Positions 55,260 to 64,000 of a stretch of DNA of 64,000 nt are shown piece by piece (the first letter of the stretch is position 1; each line of letters opens with the position of its first letter). Location: contig SMSO01000031.1 in assembly GCA_004764695.1 (NCBI GenBank), forward strand, positions 184,600 to 248,599. The letters run 5' to 3'. A model generated the notes under the pieces. That model worked only from the letters and a program-made list of their open reading frames with translations, was not told the DNA's origin and did no database searches. The position numbers were made by a program, and so were the translations under genes. This DNA is from Schizochytrium sp. TIO01 (taxonomy: Eukaryota; Sar; Bigyra; Thraustochytrida; Thraustochytriidae).

Positions 55260-58200
55260 TCATTTGAATCTTCTAAAAGCTTCCTTGCATATGCTCGATG
55301 ACGGAAATCTTCGGTGTGAGTCCGAAACACACTCACGTGCACCCAACTTTTTAAGAATCCGAAGCACTTTACCATTGTACGATAAGTTTAAAATCGCCCC
55401 ACATGCTTGTTCTTGCACGCCTGCATTGGTTCGATGTGCGCGCATGGCGGCCACAATCTCTGCGCCCACATTCAAATCTTGTCCCAGGATCTCTTTGTTG
55501 CGATCATTTGCAGCAAGATTCCACAATGCCGCGCATGCTTTTTCTTGCACGTCTGCATTGGTTCGATGTGCGCGCATGGCGGCCACAATCTCTGCGCCCA
55601 CATTCAAATCTTGTCCCAGGATCTCTTGGTTGCGATCATTTACAGCAAGATTCCACAATGCCCCACATGCGTACTTTTGCACGTCTGCATTGGTTCGATG
55701 TGCGCGCATGGCGGCCACAATCTCTGCGCCCACATTCAAATCTTGTCCCAGGATCTCTTTGTTGCGAGCATTTACAGCAAGAATCCACAATGCCCCACAT
55801 GCTTTTTCTTGCACGCCTGCATTGGTTCGATGTGCGCGCATGGCGGCCACAATCTCTGCGCCCACATTCAAATCTTGTCCCAGGATCTCTTTGTTGCGAG
55901 CATTTACAGCAAGAATCCACAATGCCCCGCATGCATTTTTTTGCACGCCTGCATTGGTTCGATGTGCGCGCATGGCAGCCACAATCTCTGCGCCCACATT
56001 CAAATCTTGTCCCAGGATCTCTCTGTTGCGATCATTCACAGCAAGATTCCACAATGCCGCGCATGCTTGTTCTTGCACGTCTGCATTGGTTCGATGTGCG
56101 CGCATGGCGGCCACAATGTCTGCGCCCACATTCAAATCTTGTCCCAGGATCTCTTTGTTGCGAGCATTTACAGCAAGAATCCACAATGCCCAACATGCTT
56201 TTTCTTGCACGCCTGCATTGGTTCGATGTGCGCGCATGGCGGCCACAATCTCTGCACCCACATCCAAATCTTGTCCCAGGATCTCTTTGTTGCGATCATT
56301 ATTGGCAGCAAGATTCATCAATGCCCAACATGCATTTTCTTGCACGCCTGCATTGGTTCGATGTGCGCGCATGGCGGCCACAATCTCTGCGCCCACATTC
56401 AAATCTTGTCCCAGGATCTCTCTGTTGCGATCATTATAAGCAAGATTCATCAATGCCCCACATGCTTTTTCTTGCACGCCTGCATTGGTTCGATGTGCGC
56501 GCATGGCGGCCACAATGTCTGCGCCCACATCCAAATCTTGTCCCGGGATCTCTCTGTTGTTATCATTATAAGCAAGATTCATCAATGCCCAACATGCATT
56601 TTCTTGCACGCCTGCATTGGTTCGATGTGCGCGCATGGCGGCCACAATCTCTGCGCCCACATTCAAATCTTGTCCCAGGATCTCTCTGTTGCGATCATTC
56701 ACAGCAAGATTCCACAATGCCGCGCATGCTTGTTCTTGCACGTCTGCATTGGTTCGATGTGCGCGCATGGCGGCCACAATCTCTGCGCCCACATTCAAAT
56801 CTTGTCCCAGGATCTCTGTGTTGCGATCATCTACAGCAAGATTCCACAATGCCGCGCATGCTTGTTCTTGCACGTCTGCATTGGTTCGATGTGCGCGCAT
56901 GGCGGCCACAATCTCTGCGCCCACATTCAAATCTTGTCCCAGGATCTCAGCGTTGTGATTATTATTGTGGACAAGAACAAACAACGTCACACATGCATTT
57001 TCTTGCACGCCTGCATTGGTTCGATGTGCGCGCATGGCGGCCACAATCTCTGCGCCCACATTCAAATCTTGTCCCAGGATCTCTCTGTTGCGATCATTGA
57101 AAGCAAGAATCCACAATGCCCCACATGCTTTTTCTTGCACGCCTGCATTGGTTCGATGTGCGCGCATGGCGGCCACAATCTCTGCGCTCACATTCAAATC
57201 TTGTACTAGTGTAATTTGGTTCTTTGTATTACGGAACGCGAGGGTCTTCACGCAAGCACATGCTGCGGCCTGCACTGCTGATTCGCTCGCGTGCTCTTGC
57301 ATAATCCTGACCAGCACAGGGCCTATACCATAGGTTTCCATTGCTGCCTCAGCATATTCCGTAGCAGCTTCACCAACAAATGCGAAGAAATATGCCCAAA
57401 GTGCTTCGGAAATCAATTCTGCATCGTGTTCTTCATCCTTTAAGATTTTCACCAAATGAACAAGAATACCTCGTTCACGAACTTCTCTCCTCAGTTGATC
57501 GTGACCTCCTTCAGCCTGATCCGAGTCGAATTCTGCTTCTAAAACCTCGTGCAAAAGCTGTACCGTTCGTAACAAATCACTTCGCTCGCCTCGCTCAGAC
57601 AAATCTCGAACAAGGCCTTGAACCATTTCGACATTTACACTATGTTTGGCTGATGTGCGATGGTTGCGTCTTAAGAATGCACCAGCAAGTCCGCGGATAA
57701 GGCGGCTCGAGCGACGCTCAACACCTCGAGACTCCAATCTCTTCAGAACCTCCTCAGCAGTAGGTCTATTCCCAGGCTCATCATCCCAACAAGACTCCAT
57801 GATGCGGACAACCCAGAGTTTCACCGGTACATCATCGGATATTGCAGGACGCTCGCCTGCGAGAACTCTGCTTTCAAGCTCTCCTGGGTGATACAAAAGA
57901 TGCTCATATGGCGTCTCCTCGTGGTATATCTCCCACACGATCACGCCAAGAGAATAGATGTCTGCCTTTGTTGTCCAGCGAGCAGGCGCTTGAAGTACTT
58001 CTGGAGCCATGTACACGGGGGTTCCAGCCACAGATATGGTCTCTGCCAAGGTTGTATTCGGGCTTGTTTTGGCAGCAAGACCGAAGTCCGCAAGTTTCAC
58101 CAAGCCTAAGTTTCGACTGAGGAGTACATTGGCTGGCTTCAGATCACGATGAATCACATTTTCACTATGAAGATAGCAAAGCCCACGCGTGATACCGCGC

Positions 58201-59174
58201 AGAATCGCCTCTTTATCATCTAGACCGACAGTAGCAAGTGTGCCACTCGGCTTGGTCTCGTACAGCAGATCATCCAAAGACAAGTCACATCTGTCCATGA
58301 CCAAATGAAACCGGTTTTGGATGATGCACGTCCCGAGAAGGCAAACGATGTTCTTGTGATTCAACCCCTGCCAGCTTTGGGCTTCTTCAATCAACGCCTT
58401 CTGTTCAGCAAGTTGAAGCCTCCCGCGAGCCTGACGCACTCGTTTGATCGCGACTGCTGTATCGTTTCTACCTTCGTCATGCAGAACACCTGATACGACT
58501 TGCCCAAAGCTGCCTTCACCGAGAATGTGTTCTGGAAAATCTATCGTGACCCTTTCACGAGGTAATGTGGCCATCTCGGACTCCTGCGTTTCTCGCAGTA
58601 CGCTAGTAAACTCTTGCAAAGCTTGTCGCTGTCTGCGCGTTCCAGCACGACCCTCTATGATATCTGCGAGACTGATGCCCGGGTGGTCTTTGAGTATTAA
58701 TAGAATGGCTTCAATGTGGTCGTGGTCATGGTTTTGATATTGTTTGATCATGTTTTCAAGGCAGATATGGTCTTCCTCAGCATCGTCGAGGTCCATTTGC
58801 TCGCTGGATGCAGGCGGTGGCGGAATCTCAAAGCGAATTCGGCAGATCTGGATCAACGTTTGCAAGCGCTGCTCGACATCTGAGAGCACTTGAGCAGCTC
58901 GTTTGGTGTCCATGAGTTGTAGAATGACAGTGGAGTCGCTCTGACCAGGATCAAAGAACTCACGCAGCAGCGTGATGATGTTGCGTAGACTGGCCTCGAC
59001 CTGAATAAAGTTGATATCAGCATTGTGGAGGGGCTCCAGAAAACTGGCAAGCTTGCTAAAGACATTGTTGAGGTGTGCAGCTCTTCTATGGCATGTGTTA
59101 GTATGCTCGAGAAGTGTCGCACCCTCGCGTGCGAGCTGGAGCGAAGAAGCGAAGCTTGGCGGAACGCTCGGCAT
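55260..59174 (-). CDS. Gene B: helical bundle + TKL-type kinase (catalytic residues intact) + 14 ARM-like repeats
   Basis: Encodes 1304 aa from an ATG at 59174. Residues 1-120 form four predicted amphipathic helices (SLQLAREGATLL ... LQTLIQICRIRFE), 130-205 a linker, and ~211-485 the kinase domain. Loop G219EGSFG, VAIK Lys244, Glu263/264, HRD 342-344, catalytic-loop Lys346, Asn349, DFG 363-365 and APE 390-392 are all present, so it should be an active Ser/Thr (or dual) kinase. Residues ~510-680 are divergent ARM-like helices, then 14 near-identical 44/45-residue repeats and a cap. The family is TKL-like by motif. The N-domain-plus-kinase order recalls MLKL and plant MLKL-like proteins, but that needs a structural test. 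No signal or transmembrane segment is seen. It lies in tandem with gene C. Confidence 0.93.
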   Translation of the reverse strand: MPSVPPSFASSLQLAREGATLLEHTNTCHRRAAHLNNVFSKLASFLEPLHNADINFIQVEASLRNIITLLREFFDPGQSDSTVILQLMDTKRAAQVLSDVEQRLQTLIQICRIRFEIPPPPASSEQMDLDDAEEDHICLENMIKQYQNHDHDHIEAILLILKDHPGISLADIIEGRAGTRRQRQALQEFTSVLRETQESEMATLPRERVTIDFPEHILGEGSFGQVVSGVLHDEGRNDTAVAIKRVRQARGRLQLAEQKALIEEAQSWQGLNHKNIVCLLGTCIIQNRFHLVMDRCDLSLDDLLYETKPSGTLATVGLDDKEAILRGITRGLCYLHSENVIHRDLKPANVLLSRNLGLVKLADFGLAAKTSPNTTLAETISVAGTPVYMAPEVLQAPARWTTKADIYSLGVIVWEIYHEETPYEHLLYHPGELESRVLAGERPAISDDVPVKLWVVRIMESCWDDEPGNRPTAEEVLKRLESRGVERRSSRLIRGLAGAFLRRNHRTSAKHSVNVEMVQGLVRDLSERGERSDLLRTVQLLHEVLEAEFDSDQAEGGHDQLRREVRERGILVHLVKILKDEEHDAELISEALWAYFFAFVGEAATEYAEAAMETYGIGPVLVRIMQEHASESAVQAAACACVKTLAFRNTKNQITLVQDLNVSAEIVAAMRAHRTNAGVQEKACGALWILAFNDRNREILGQDLNVGAEIVAAMRAHRTNAGVQENACVTLFVLVHNNNHNAEILGQDLNVGAEIVAAMRAHRTNADVQEQACAALWNLAVDDRNTEILGQDLNVGAEIVAAMRAHRTNADVQEQACAALWNLAVNDRNREILGQDLNVGAEIVAAMRAHRTNAGVQENACWALMNLAYNDNNREIPGQDLDVGADIVAAMRAHRTNAGVQEKACGALMNLAYNDRNREILGQDLNVGAEIVAAMRAHRTNAGVQENACWALMNLAANNDRNKEILGQDLDVGAEIVAAMRAHRTNAGVQEKACWALWILAVNARNKEILGQDLNVGADIVAAMRAHRTNADVQEQACAALWNLAVNDRNREILGQDLNVGAEIVAAMRAHRTNAGVQKNACGALWILAVNARNKEILGQDLNVGAEIVAAMRAHRTNAGVQEKACGALWILAVNARNKEILGQDLNVGAEIVAAMRAHRTNADVQKYACGALWNLAVNDRNQEILGQDLNVGAEIVAAMRAHRTNADVQEKACAALWNLAANDRNKEILGQDLNVGAEIVAAMRAHRTNAGVQEQACGAILNLSYNGKVLRILKKLGARECVSDSHRRFPSSSICKEAFRRFK
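55390..57240 (-). repeat. Gene B ARM-repeat array (14 units)
   Basis: Near-identical 132-bp units, two of them 135 bp. The segment encoding GQDLNVGAEIVAAMRAHRTN is almost invariant. Differences cluster in the codons for D/GVQ(E/K)xACxALxxLAxN. Confidence 0.9.
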
Positions 59175-59251
59175 GCTTATGGGTGCTTGCTTAAGTTAGG
59201 CCTTGCTGGAGAAGTGGAAATGCATTGAAGTTGGTCGCCCTCGAAGAAGGT

Positions 59252-59269
59252 CTGCTCATGCATCAGCAG
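59252..59269 (-). promoter_or_regulatory. Dyad-symmetric 5' element of gene B
   Basis: The minus strand reads CTGCTGATGCATGAGCAG, an 18-bp near-perfect palindrome 78-95 nt upstream of the ATG. A second copy with its flanks lies at 60053-60070. Confidence 0.45.
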
Positions 59270-59284
59270 CCCATTTCTCAACAT

Positions 59285-60021
59285 GCACGGACCTACGCAA
59301 GTACCTACTAGTAGCTACTGTTAGCTGCGAGAATTAATATGTATGCGGTGTGTAATATTTTATTTCAGTCATGACTGATCATTCTTTCGAATGAACATTA
59401 GCAATGTTAGCTGTACTTTATACTAGTTTTAATAGAAATCAACACATATAGGTGTGTACTCCTGGATGGAAGCACTTTCTGTTCGGTTTATTTGTTTTCT
59501 AAACTTAAAAAAAAAAGATAAAATGATGCGTCACACTTGAAGCGTCCCATACGAAACACGCAATGAGATGGTACGCACTTGCTACTTAGCTATTAGCAAT
59601 GTTGTACCATAATGGGATCTAATGAGAAGGATTTAAGCGAGATGGTCCTGGCCTGAGTTTCTGCGCAGGATGAAAGGTGTCACACTATAGAGAGCAATGA
59701 GCGTTCCATGTTGGAATTATGCATGGAGCCACTCTTAATTTAAAAGAAAATGAACAGAAATAAAGATACATAAACAATCTTGAGTCCTTACTACCTTCTA
59801 TGCATCTTTCGATGTAGGCAAGAGCTGAAAAATTCAACATTCCTTTTTTAAATATTAATTTGTGGTTTTAGCCTCTAGAGTTTGCTTTCAACTTTTAAAT
59901 GGTTTTCAAAGTTTTCTTTTATTTAGAAATAACCTTTTCAAATAAAGCCTCCAGCAGACAAAGATAATTCCTTAGCAATAGAAAGACTTTTAATTTTAAA
60001 GTCAGGTCATACTGGAAGAAG
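59285..60021. other. AT-rich spacer upstream of gene B
   Basis: No gene seen. Confidence 0.4.
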
Positions 60022-60095
60022 TGGAAACCCATCGGTCGCCCTCGAAGAAGGTCTGCTCATACATCAGCAGCTCATTTGCGAGTACTAGTAGGTAC
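60022..60095. repeat. Fragment duplicate of the gene B upstream region
   Basis: It repeats 59211-59290 (gtggaaa..., 'tcggtcgccctcgaagaaggtctgctcat.catcagcagc.catttg') including the dyad element, but no kinase/ARM coding sequence follows. It is a trace of a lost or incomplete duplication. Confidence 0.75.
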
Positions 60096-62137
60096 ACTCT
60101 CAACATTAATAGTTGATCGTTCCTTTACTTGAGTATCTGGAAGAACTCAAGTCAAAGCGCACCTTTCATTGTAGAAGAGCTAAGTACTATCAGTTTAATA
60201 AGTGCAACTACTACCAATGTAGGTAGCAGGTACCATTCTGACCTTGAGGACAAGTATTGGGCATTAAATTTTGAGTATGCAACTCGAGGTTTGATTGGTA
60301 CTAAAGAGGATGATGCGATTAAAGTGTTTGTAACTTGCCTTGTCGTATGGATTTCTACAGCTCTTGAATGGAAATGAGGTAATAAGAGATTAATAGTTAA
60401 ATACCAATGCTTATTGTAAAAGTAACTAGAGGAATATTTGCTCTTACTTTTAATTAAAGTATAGTATGATAAAAATGATAGGAATAAGTGTTTTTCAAAA
60501 GTTATTTATTTTTAAAAATAGAAAAGAAAAAAAAAGCAGTCTCTCCACGTGGAGGATTTACTGTTTACTAATAGATTCATTCGTTACTAATAGAGTAGTT
60601 TACCAGACGCGCATGCCAGACGTTGAGCACCATAAGTTTGAATGTTCGATGCGTATCATACAGCTTTACGAATAACATGTGCTCGCTCACTTGTTTATTA
60701 GCCAAATTTGAGAATAACCTTTAGTGTTACATATAAACAATTATAGATTAGCCTATAAACTTTGCAAATATTGCATTTTTCAAGGTGACAAAATCGGAGC
60801 TAAGGCTAAATCGCGACAGAAGATAATTCTTAAATCATGTCCTTGGATAGGTAGCGCAAAAGGATGCCTTTGGCGTCGTGGATATCACGATCGGCTTCGT
60901 GTTTGTTTGCAATTTGGTGGACATTTGAAAACTTGTGATGGATGTTCCGAGCTTGTCGTGGATGGTACCACATTCATTGCATGGTTTTGAAGCGCCATAT
61001 TCTCGGGAAATAACCAGCTTACACCACTGGCAGCGACTTAATGAACGAGCAGTTGTCGGAATCCAACGAATGACAACATCGTTCAGGTTGTCTTAATTTT
61101 AATACATTTTGTTAGCTTCCTGTGCTTTCAATTTTGGGCAATGCATGACACGATAGTTTTCACAGAGCTAAAGTGCAAGCTGGCGGTCATCTGGGTAGTC
61201 CAGTCGGGCCCACAAGCCCGACCTTTTGAGGTTGGCCCCTCTACCGATGTTTTCGCAGACGGTGGAGACGTCTGGATAGGCACGCCAGGGTCACCAATCT
61301 GGCATATGGAATTCTCCTTTTGCTTGGCGGAGAAAACTTTATGGTGTAGATAATGGTACAGTCAGTGCTGCGTTGCTCGCGGCTGCCAGGACAAACTGCG
61401 GCAACTGGTGCGCTCAACGTCATCACTTGAATTTATGCGATTTTCTCCGAACAAGCAACAGAAGGATCGCAAAACTCCAGGTTAAAGTATTTTGCTGGTC
61501 TGTATTGGAGGATTGCTCCACTTGTAGTGTTTGGAGCTTAATCTGGGTCCTTGGCCATGCCATTTTCTCACTTAACCTCCACTGCTTAACAAAAACCTAA
61601 GTAATCATAATAGATCATTGATATGGAATAATCACTATAATTTGTACTATTAGGTTATAAATGTTCTAACGTTTTCACACGAACAGTTGGAGAAAATAAA
61701 CAGGCCTAAAAACAGGCTCATAGATCCGTTCACGGGAAGTGCACACCTCTTCTGCTACAAAGAAACTCATAAAACGAACCGATAGAGTACGAAGGTTAAG
61801 GATAACAAGGAAATATCAATACAAGAAAGTCTGCAGAAGATAAGAAATAGAGTTAGCTTAGCTGCACCAGTCAATCTCCCTTTGTTTCTATGCCAGTGCT
61901 TGCATACAATAAATAAGTAAGAAAGACGAAGTACCCTGTCCGGACGCATCAGTCACATATAGCATTACAATCTCAGCTTTCGTGAGCGATTCTACAAGCT
62001 TTTCACTACAATACCAAGTTTTGGTTGGGGCGCGAGGTGCTCCACTTGAGCTTTCCTTGGTATTACGTGCTTAGATCACTTCTTTTGGAGTAGGTAAAGG
62101 TATTTCAACACTCTGGAAAGACACCGGAGAACGCAGA
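60096..62137. other. Spacer with weak coding-like fragments
   Basis: Short plus-strand frames at 60724-60990 (Cys-rich end, HLKTCDGCSELVVDG) and 61141-61353 are weakly protein-like but have no recognised domain and are broken by stops; they may be relics. Confidence 0.35.
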
Positions 62138-63163
62138 ATGAGCTCAGCAGAGAGCAAGAGCAGCGATGATTTCGACCGCTCGGTGCCCCCTAGCTTTGAC
62201 GAAAGTGATGATAACGTACAAGGGAGCAGCGAGTCAAAGCTTGCAGTGAGCGAAGGCTCTTCAACGCTTCCCAGTGAATCAGTTGACCCAAAGGTTATGG
62301 AGTTCCTTCGTATTTTGGATGAATATCGTATCAAATGTGAGGATGAAGGTAATTACGCTGAGGCGGAGCGTGCTAGTACCCAGCTCGACAGCTTGCGTAA
62401 TCAGGAGATTAAACGCTCGCTGAAAGCGGTAAAAGCGCGCCAGCTAAGCGAGCGACAAGAGATTCAGGTTGCTCATAATCTTCAATTTCAGCAATTTAAT
62501 GATGCCTGGGATAAGTATCTTGCAGAATATGATACCATGTCTCAAGAGTATATCACACAAATGACACAACGGCACGCGCAAGAACTCCGAGAGCATCAGG
62601 AAGCCATGCATACAAAGCTTTCTAAGAAACCAGCAAAATTCAGTAAAGAGCTATTGGAGTGGCGCCGCCGACAGCACATGCTTGCCAAAGCTGGCAATTA
62701 TGCGGAGGCACAACGTGTGAAAAAGATTGCGGACGACCTAGAGTCGAAGGAACGTTCAAAGATGGATACCGCATTCGATAGTGCATTTGAAGCCCACGAA
62801 GCCAAATTTCGTGCAAAGCAGCAGGCTGAGCTGAATGCCCTCTTGAAGCGTATTGACGTTCGCCGAAAGGAACATTTGTCGCAGAGAAATCAAGACTCCA
62901 AGCGTCTACTTCAACGAAACCGTAATGTGCAGAGTGTTCTTGTGCAAAAGCAAAGTGTTGAAGAGCGCATTGCGCGCAATGAAATCAAAACTCGTTTGGC
63001 AAGGCCACGAAATGGTGTCTTTGGACAAATCCCAACAGGACCTGCTAGCGGGATTCAGAGCCCGAAACGAGCTCTCTTAACAAACGGACCTAGTAAAAGT
63101 ATGGAGGGTCGAGCTTCCCCCAGTCCATCTGGAACATTTATCACTGATGAAGAAAAGTTTTAA
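62138..63163 (+). CDS. Coiled-coil protein with two GNYAEAxR motifs
   Basis: Encodes 341 aa from an ATG at 62138. Residues 1-50 are acidic, Ser-rich and disordered. Residues ~50-285 are almost wholly helical and highly charged, predicted coiled coil. The tail is basic, Pro/Ser-rich and ends ITDEEKF. Two helical-hairpin-like motifs repeat: EGNYAEAERA (residues 70-79) and AGNYAEAQRV (185-194), each followed by ~10 residues of helix. The same pattern occurs in several protist cytoskeletal or flagellar coiled-coil proteins as I recall, but I cannot assign a named family. It is intronless with a clear AT-rich 3' flank. Confidence 0.8.
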   Translation: MSSAESKSSDDFDRSVPPSFDESDDNVQGSSESKLAVSEGSSTLPSESVDPKVMEFLRILDEYRIKCEDEGNYAEAERASTQLDSLRNQEIKRSLKAVKARQLSERQEIQVAHNLQFQQFNDAWDKYLAEYDTMSQEYITQMTQRHAQELREHQEAMHTKLSKKPAKFSKELLEWRRRQHMLAKAGNYAEAQRVKKIADDLESKERSKMDTAFDSAFEAHEAKFRAKQQAELNALLKRIDVRRKEHLSQRNQDSKRLLQRNRNVQSVLVQKQSVEERIARNEIKTRLARPRNGVFGQIPTGPASGIQSPKRALLTNGPSKSMEGRASPSPSGTFITDEEKF

Positions 63164-64000
63164 ATTGTTATAAACCTAATTTGCTCTACGAAAGTGATAG
63201 GAAGAACAACCTGTGCCAGGTCTACTACGTTTGTTTCACAACAAAACCGATATTTGCAGCTATACAATACTTTTATCAAAGTTTCGACTTAGTTCAAAAC
63301 CAATGAGAAGAAAAGAAATAAGCAACATTTTTTTTGTTATGTAGTTGCGCTAGCATAACTAACTTCCTGGCTCTGCACAGAATTATGATATGCTCATACG
63401 GGCTGTCTTGCTTTGGAATACTGAAACTAAACTATATTGTTGACTAAGTTTTCTTAAGAATGAGGCTATTTGTATGCAAAGTCACGTCGTCACACATCAA
63501 CTCGAGCTTTGCAATTCTTCTAGAGGCGAGTTTATAAACTCTAAAGCTTGTAATCGACAAATAATAATATCTATGATTTCAGAAATTGATGTAGAGCTAT
63601 GATTATGCCGGGAAGAAGATATACTGCAAGCGTGACAACCAATCATGATCGTTTGAGTTTGGCCACATTCGTCCTTCAAAATGTAAATCTATAGCCACAT
63701 GCATGCCTAATATTGCGGCGAGCTGAGGCTATATATGGGTGTCGTAATATGAACAAAAGAAAATCACAGTTTCACTCATCTTTGGCAAGATATCAACCCG
63801 TCCTGTCTTTAGACAGTCTAATCAATTCATTTGTTGTAATTACACTTATATTTTGGCAACACAAAAACAATTAAATAAGCCTAAAGAAATCTTCGTCACC
63901 ATGAATTGTAATCATTAAGCCAAGATATTCTTATTTGATGAATTCTTTACACATGCTCATTGGAAAGTTAGACAAGCTTTGCCTTGAGAAGATCCATAAG
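63164..64000. other. Downstream spacer to the right edge
   Basis: AT-rich; no supported gene, RNA or repeat. Confidence 0.4.

Noticed and set aside
55264-57333. Long plus-strand ORFs (391-600 codons) over the gene B array
   Set aside because: Same antisense openness; the repeated Cys/His peptides are translations of the reverse of ARM codons.

Overview
The window is eukaryotic nuclear DNA with moderate-to-low GC. It holds long, mostly intron-free genes separated by AT-rich spacers full of simple repeats. Intronless P4-ATPase and methionine aminopeptidase genes, extracellular proteins with PTPEPTGY-type linkers and kinase/armadillo proteins suggest a protist, most plausibly a stramenopile such as a thraustochytrid (Labyrinthulomycetes). 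That lineage is an inference from gene style and was not tested by a search.

The dominant theme is a gene family, all on the minus strand, in two clusters (0-6 kb and 45.7-59.2 kb). Each full member has an N-terminal helical bundle of about 120 residues, a linker, a TKL-type kinase domain (about residues 211-485) and 14-17 armadillo-like repeats of 44/45 residues. Three full members are present: A (2055-5984), C (50068-54408) and B (55260-59174). There is also a frameshifted copy running off the left edge (1-676) and a repeat-only truncated member D (45824-47695). Only B keeps all catalytic residues. A has lost the HRD Arg and catalytic-loop Lys. C has lost the Mg-binding Asn and the DFG Asp. 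The arrays of A and B are nearly uniform in the scaffold helices and vary mainly in the third helix, which lines the ligand groove of armadillo proteins. A dyad-symmetric 18-bp element lies 60-95 nt upstream of each start codon. The layout (helical bundle, active or pseudo-kinase, homogenised repeat array) resembles MLKL-like or fungal NLR-like recognition/effector proteins and is my main candidate for an undescribed system.

Region by region: 1-6.9 kb is a tandem segmental duplication of the kinase/ARM gene. 7-10.5 kb is a decayed coiled-coil gene into which an LTR inserted (8984-9399, 5-bp target duplication). 11-17.8 kb has relic coding fragments, microsatellites and three diverged copies of a repeat carrying GGGTACTCGAGAATCT. 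17.8-20.6 kb encodes a secreted VWA/PAN/LamG-like adhesin-type protein with one frameshift, followed by a relic paralogue fragment. 23.3-24.3 kb encodes a seven-helix membrane protein. 27.7-28.6 kb encodes a basic, probably nuclear protein. 30.6-31.9 kb encodes type 1 methionine aminopeptidase. 32.8-35.3 kb encodes a C2-like/polyQ/WW protein. 35.5-40.6 kb encodes a P4-ATPase flippase interrupted by a one-base frameshift. 40.6-42.7 kb is a belt of tetranucleotide repeats. 42.7-45.2 kb holds small uncertain genes, 45.7-59.2 kb the second kinase/ARM cluster with another solo LTR, and 62.1-63.2 kb a coiled-coil protein. I saw no tRNA, rRNA or CRISPR array.

The housekeeping genes (MetAP1, P4-ATPase, C2/WW) sit together in the centre and the fast-evolving family sits towards the flanks. 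Several start codons were moved inward from non-ATG codons to the first ATG, supported where possible by paralogue alignment.
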